Shown here: in pieces, positions 5,256 to 5,267 of the stretch
Position numbering within the stretch: position 1 is the first letter of the stretch
How the letters are laid out: the number at the start of each line of letters is the position of its first letter
Origin: Pseudomonadota bacterium
Lineage (GTDB): Bacteria; Pseudomonadota; Gammaproteobacteria; Acidithiobacillales; Acidithiobacillaceae
Assembly: GCA_021840785.1 (NCBI GenBank)
Contig: JAKBXD010000136.1
Location: 1 to 5,267 of the forward strand
Direction of reading: 5' to 3'
Length of the DNA: 5,267 bases
Translations under genes and position numbers: made by a program
Notes under the pieces: model-generated
What the model saw: the letters and a program-made list of their open reading frames with translations, nothing else
Told to the model about the DNA's origin: nothing
The model's database searches: none

Positions 5256-5267
5256 TGATCGAGCTCG
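5255..5267 (+). CDS. Start of the next gene, predicted IcmJ/DotN (TraT)-like, cut by window end
   Basis: An ATG at 5255 shares its A with the TGA stop of icmD, and the frame reads MIEL before the window ends. No Shine-Dalgarno sequence precedes it, so translation would depend on coupling to icmD. In Dot/Icm clusters icmD is followed by icmJ (dotN) and icmB (dotO), the latter an ATPase. The identity is predicted from gene order alone, because four codons carry no family signal. Confidence 0.5.

Overview
The window joins two unlike regions. The right part (about 2860-5267) is the start of a plus-strand operon with three complete membrane-protein genes and the first codons of a fourth. Sizes, topologies and order match icmG(dotF)-icmC(dotE)-icmD(dotP)-[icmJ(dotN)] of Dot/Icm type IVB secretion systems, equivalent to traP-traQ-traR-[traT] of IncI-type conjugation. 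This arrangement occurs in Legionella and relatives and on IncI plasmids and integrative elements. The rest of the window is more like the flank of a plasmid or integrative element than a virulence locus. The host is probably a GC-rich proteobacterium, possibly a gammaproteobacterium or Acidithiobacillus-like organism. Nothing here fixes the species.

Layout: 1-317 holds the possible end of a plus-strand gene entering from the left, then two adjoining inverted repeats. 318-1943 (minus strand) is a 541-residue soluble protein with a central coiled coil. I cannot name its family with confidence; it has the look of an accessory or defence-island gene. 1944-2860 is largely non-coding or decayed. 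It contains one doubtful 81-codon minus-strand reading frame and a notable cluster of dyads at 2434-2535: a near-perfect 26-bp palindrome followed by three stem-loops. 2887-2916 is a good sigma-70-type promoter about 30 bases upstream of the first secretion gene, flanked by an 8-bp inverted repeat.

How the genes fit together: IcmG/DotF-like is a bitopic inner-membrane protein with a long periplasmic part. IcmC/DotE-like is a small polytopic inner-membrane protein. IcmD/DotP-like is a signal-peptide-bearing, glycine-rich small membrane protein. All three would belong to the inner-membrane part of one type IVB apparatus. The genes are tightly packed: 6 and 42 bases between the complete genes, then a 1-base stop/start overlap. 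The icmL-icmK-icmE (traM-N-O) genes, which often lie just upstream of icmG, are absent here. The operon instead starts at its own promoter next to the dyad cluster, a plausible but unproven site for oriT or a control region.

Base composition changes across the window. By hand count, 60-base samples give 50% GC in the minus-strand gene (1021-1080), 77% in the proline/alanine-rich part of icmG (3541-3600) and 58% in icmD (5041-5100). This suggests separate histories for the two halves.
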